From positions 1 through 5,727 of the forward strand of contig JAKDNQ010000151.1 in the NCBI GenBank assembly GCA_030456405.1: a stretch of DNA of 5,727 nt. Reading direction: 5' to 3'. Below the pieces are notes generated by a model that searched no databases, was not told the origin of the DNA, and saw nothing but the letters and a program-made list of their open reading frames with translations. This DNA is from Nitrospira sp. (GTDB taxonomy: Bacteria; Nitrospirota; Nitrospiria; Nitrospirales; Nitrospiraceae). Below, one piece after another: positions 5,424 through 5,727 of the stretch. Position 1 is the stretch's first letter. Each line of letters begins with the position of its first letter. Made by a program: the position numbers and the translations under genes.

Positions 5424-5533
5424 GAGAAGCTATCTGCCTCGACAAAACGCCCAAATGTGGGAAAACAGTGACGATCTCGCTCAGATTGGCTGAATGAGCG
5501 GGGATGAACGAGATGGCTGTGACGAGAAGAGAT

Positions 5534-5569
5534 TGCCGATATCTCGGCGGATGCCGAATAATCGGCGGG
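5534..5569. promoter_or_regulatory. Tandem palindromic sites, likely activator binding (UAS)
   Basis: Two imperfect 18-bp direct repeats, each containing the palindrome GCCGA-N4-TCGGC (5535-5548 and 5553-5566), are centred 18 bp apart. They lie about 137-172 bp upstream of the predicted sigma54 start site, the usual range for enhancer sites bound by sigma54 activators, and adjoin the activator gene's 3' end. The two copies have different spacers (TATC and ATAA), so the conserved arms appear to be the recognised part. Short hairpins of an RNA terminator are the alternative, but no U-run follows either one. Confidence 0.55.
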
Positions 5570-5581
5570 GAAGACAGGCAC

Positions 5582-5727
5582 CTATCGGGGTCGTGAGATG
5601 TTGAGCTTCTGCATCTTGGACTGGAGGGTAGTCCGCTTCATCCCTAGCTTTGTCGCGGCGCCGGTAGGGCCACTGATTGTCCAGTTTGAGTCGCGCAACG
5701 TCTTGAGAATATGTTCGCGCTCGGCTT
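5582..5727 (-). CDS. Sigma54-dependent transcriptional regulator, C-terminal Fis-type HTH (partial)
   Basis: The last 47 residues of a gene that enters from the right edge. It reads AEREHILKTLRDSNWTISGP, then TGAATKLGMKRTTLQSKMQK, then LNISRPR and a stop. This is the Fis-family helix-turn-helix (PF02954) that ends NtrC/FhlA-type enhancer-binding proteins: the 'AEREHI' helix, 'GAA-x-x-LG-x-x-RTTLQS' recognition region and 'KL-x-I' finish. Such proteins hydrolyse ATP through an upstream AAA+ domain to open sigma54 promoters; that domain and any sensor domain are outside the window, so the signal it senses cannot be told. The next gene downstream has a matching sigma54 promoter and candidate binding sites, which suggests a local target. 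Confidence 0.9.
   Translation of the reverse strand, partial: AEREHILKTLRDSNWTISGPTGAATKLGMKRTTLQSKMQKLNISRPR

Noticed and set aside
5348..5581. Extension of the DedA frame upstream to an ATG at 5581
   Set aside because: The added 78 residues are polar and unlike any DedA N-terminus, they cover the promoter and tandem palindromes, and the ATG at 5347 has its own ribosome site.
1..5727. CRISPR arrays, tRNA or rRNA genes, insertion sequence ends, transposase genes
   Set aside because: No regularly spaced repeats, tRNA-like cloverleaf, rRNA sequence or transposase-like product was seen on either strand.

Overview
The window reads as bacterial chromosomal DNA with moderately high GC, and every gene I can support lies on the minus strand. 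The gene content is a DedA-rhodanese fusion, DUF5069-type fragments, DUF2214, SDR enzymes and a sigma54-type regulator tail. This reminds me of Nitrospirota (Nitrospira-like) genomes, but that is a low-confidence impression and not a measurement.

Layout in the direction of transcription (high to low coordinates): (1) 5582-5727 is the C-terminal Fis-type helix-turn-helix of a sigma54-dependent activator. (2) 5348-5581 is non-coding but informative. It holds two tandem copies of the palindrome GCCGA-N4-TCGGC (5535-5566) and, about 110 bp further downstream, a good sigma54 -24/-12 promoter match (5408-5423) placed about 50 nt before the next start codon. (3) 4392-5347 encodes a DedA membrane protein fused to a rhodanese domain, broken by an apparent one-base deletion near 4988. 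(4) 4119-4363 holds an orphan gene start joined to the last ~65 residues of an otherwise missing SDR dehydrogenase. (5) 3966-4100 is a 44-residue ORF matching the N-terminus of DUF5069 proteins. It overlaps by ATGA the intact SDR gene 3211-3969. (6) 3064-3159 is a second, shorter DUF5069-like N-terminal fragment. (7) 2455-2886 is a possible two-helix membrane protein. (8) 1278-2402 is an intact old-yellow-enzyme alkene reductase, followed by (9) a DUF2214 membrane protein (761-1213), (10) a PhnB-like VOC-fold protein (198-635) and (11) the start of a YciI/DGPF-family protein (1-118).

The most interesting part is 3064-5581. The close spacing (28, 18, -4 and 51 nt) suggests one transcription unit that could run from the sigma54 promoter, with the activator gene next door and plausible activator sites between them. 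Yet almost every member except the SDR at 3211-3969 is frameshifted, truncated or reduced to a fragment. It looks like an operon in decay, or an assembly with errors, around one preserved oxidoreductase that may be missing the usual active-site Asn. The left half (1-2402) is ordinary: a flavin ene-reductase and small proteins of families often found together in accessory clusters.
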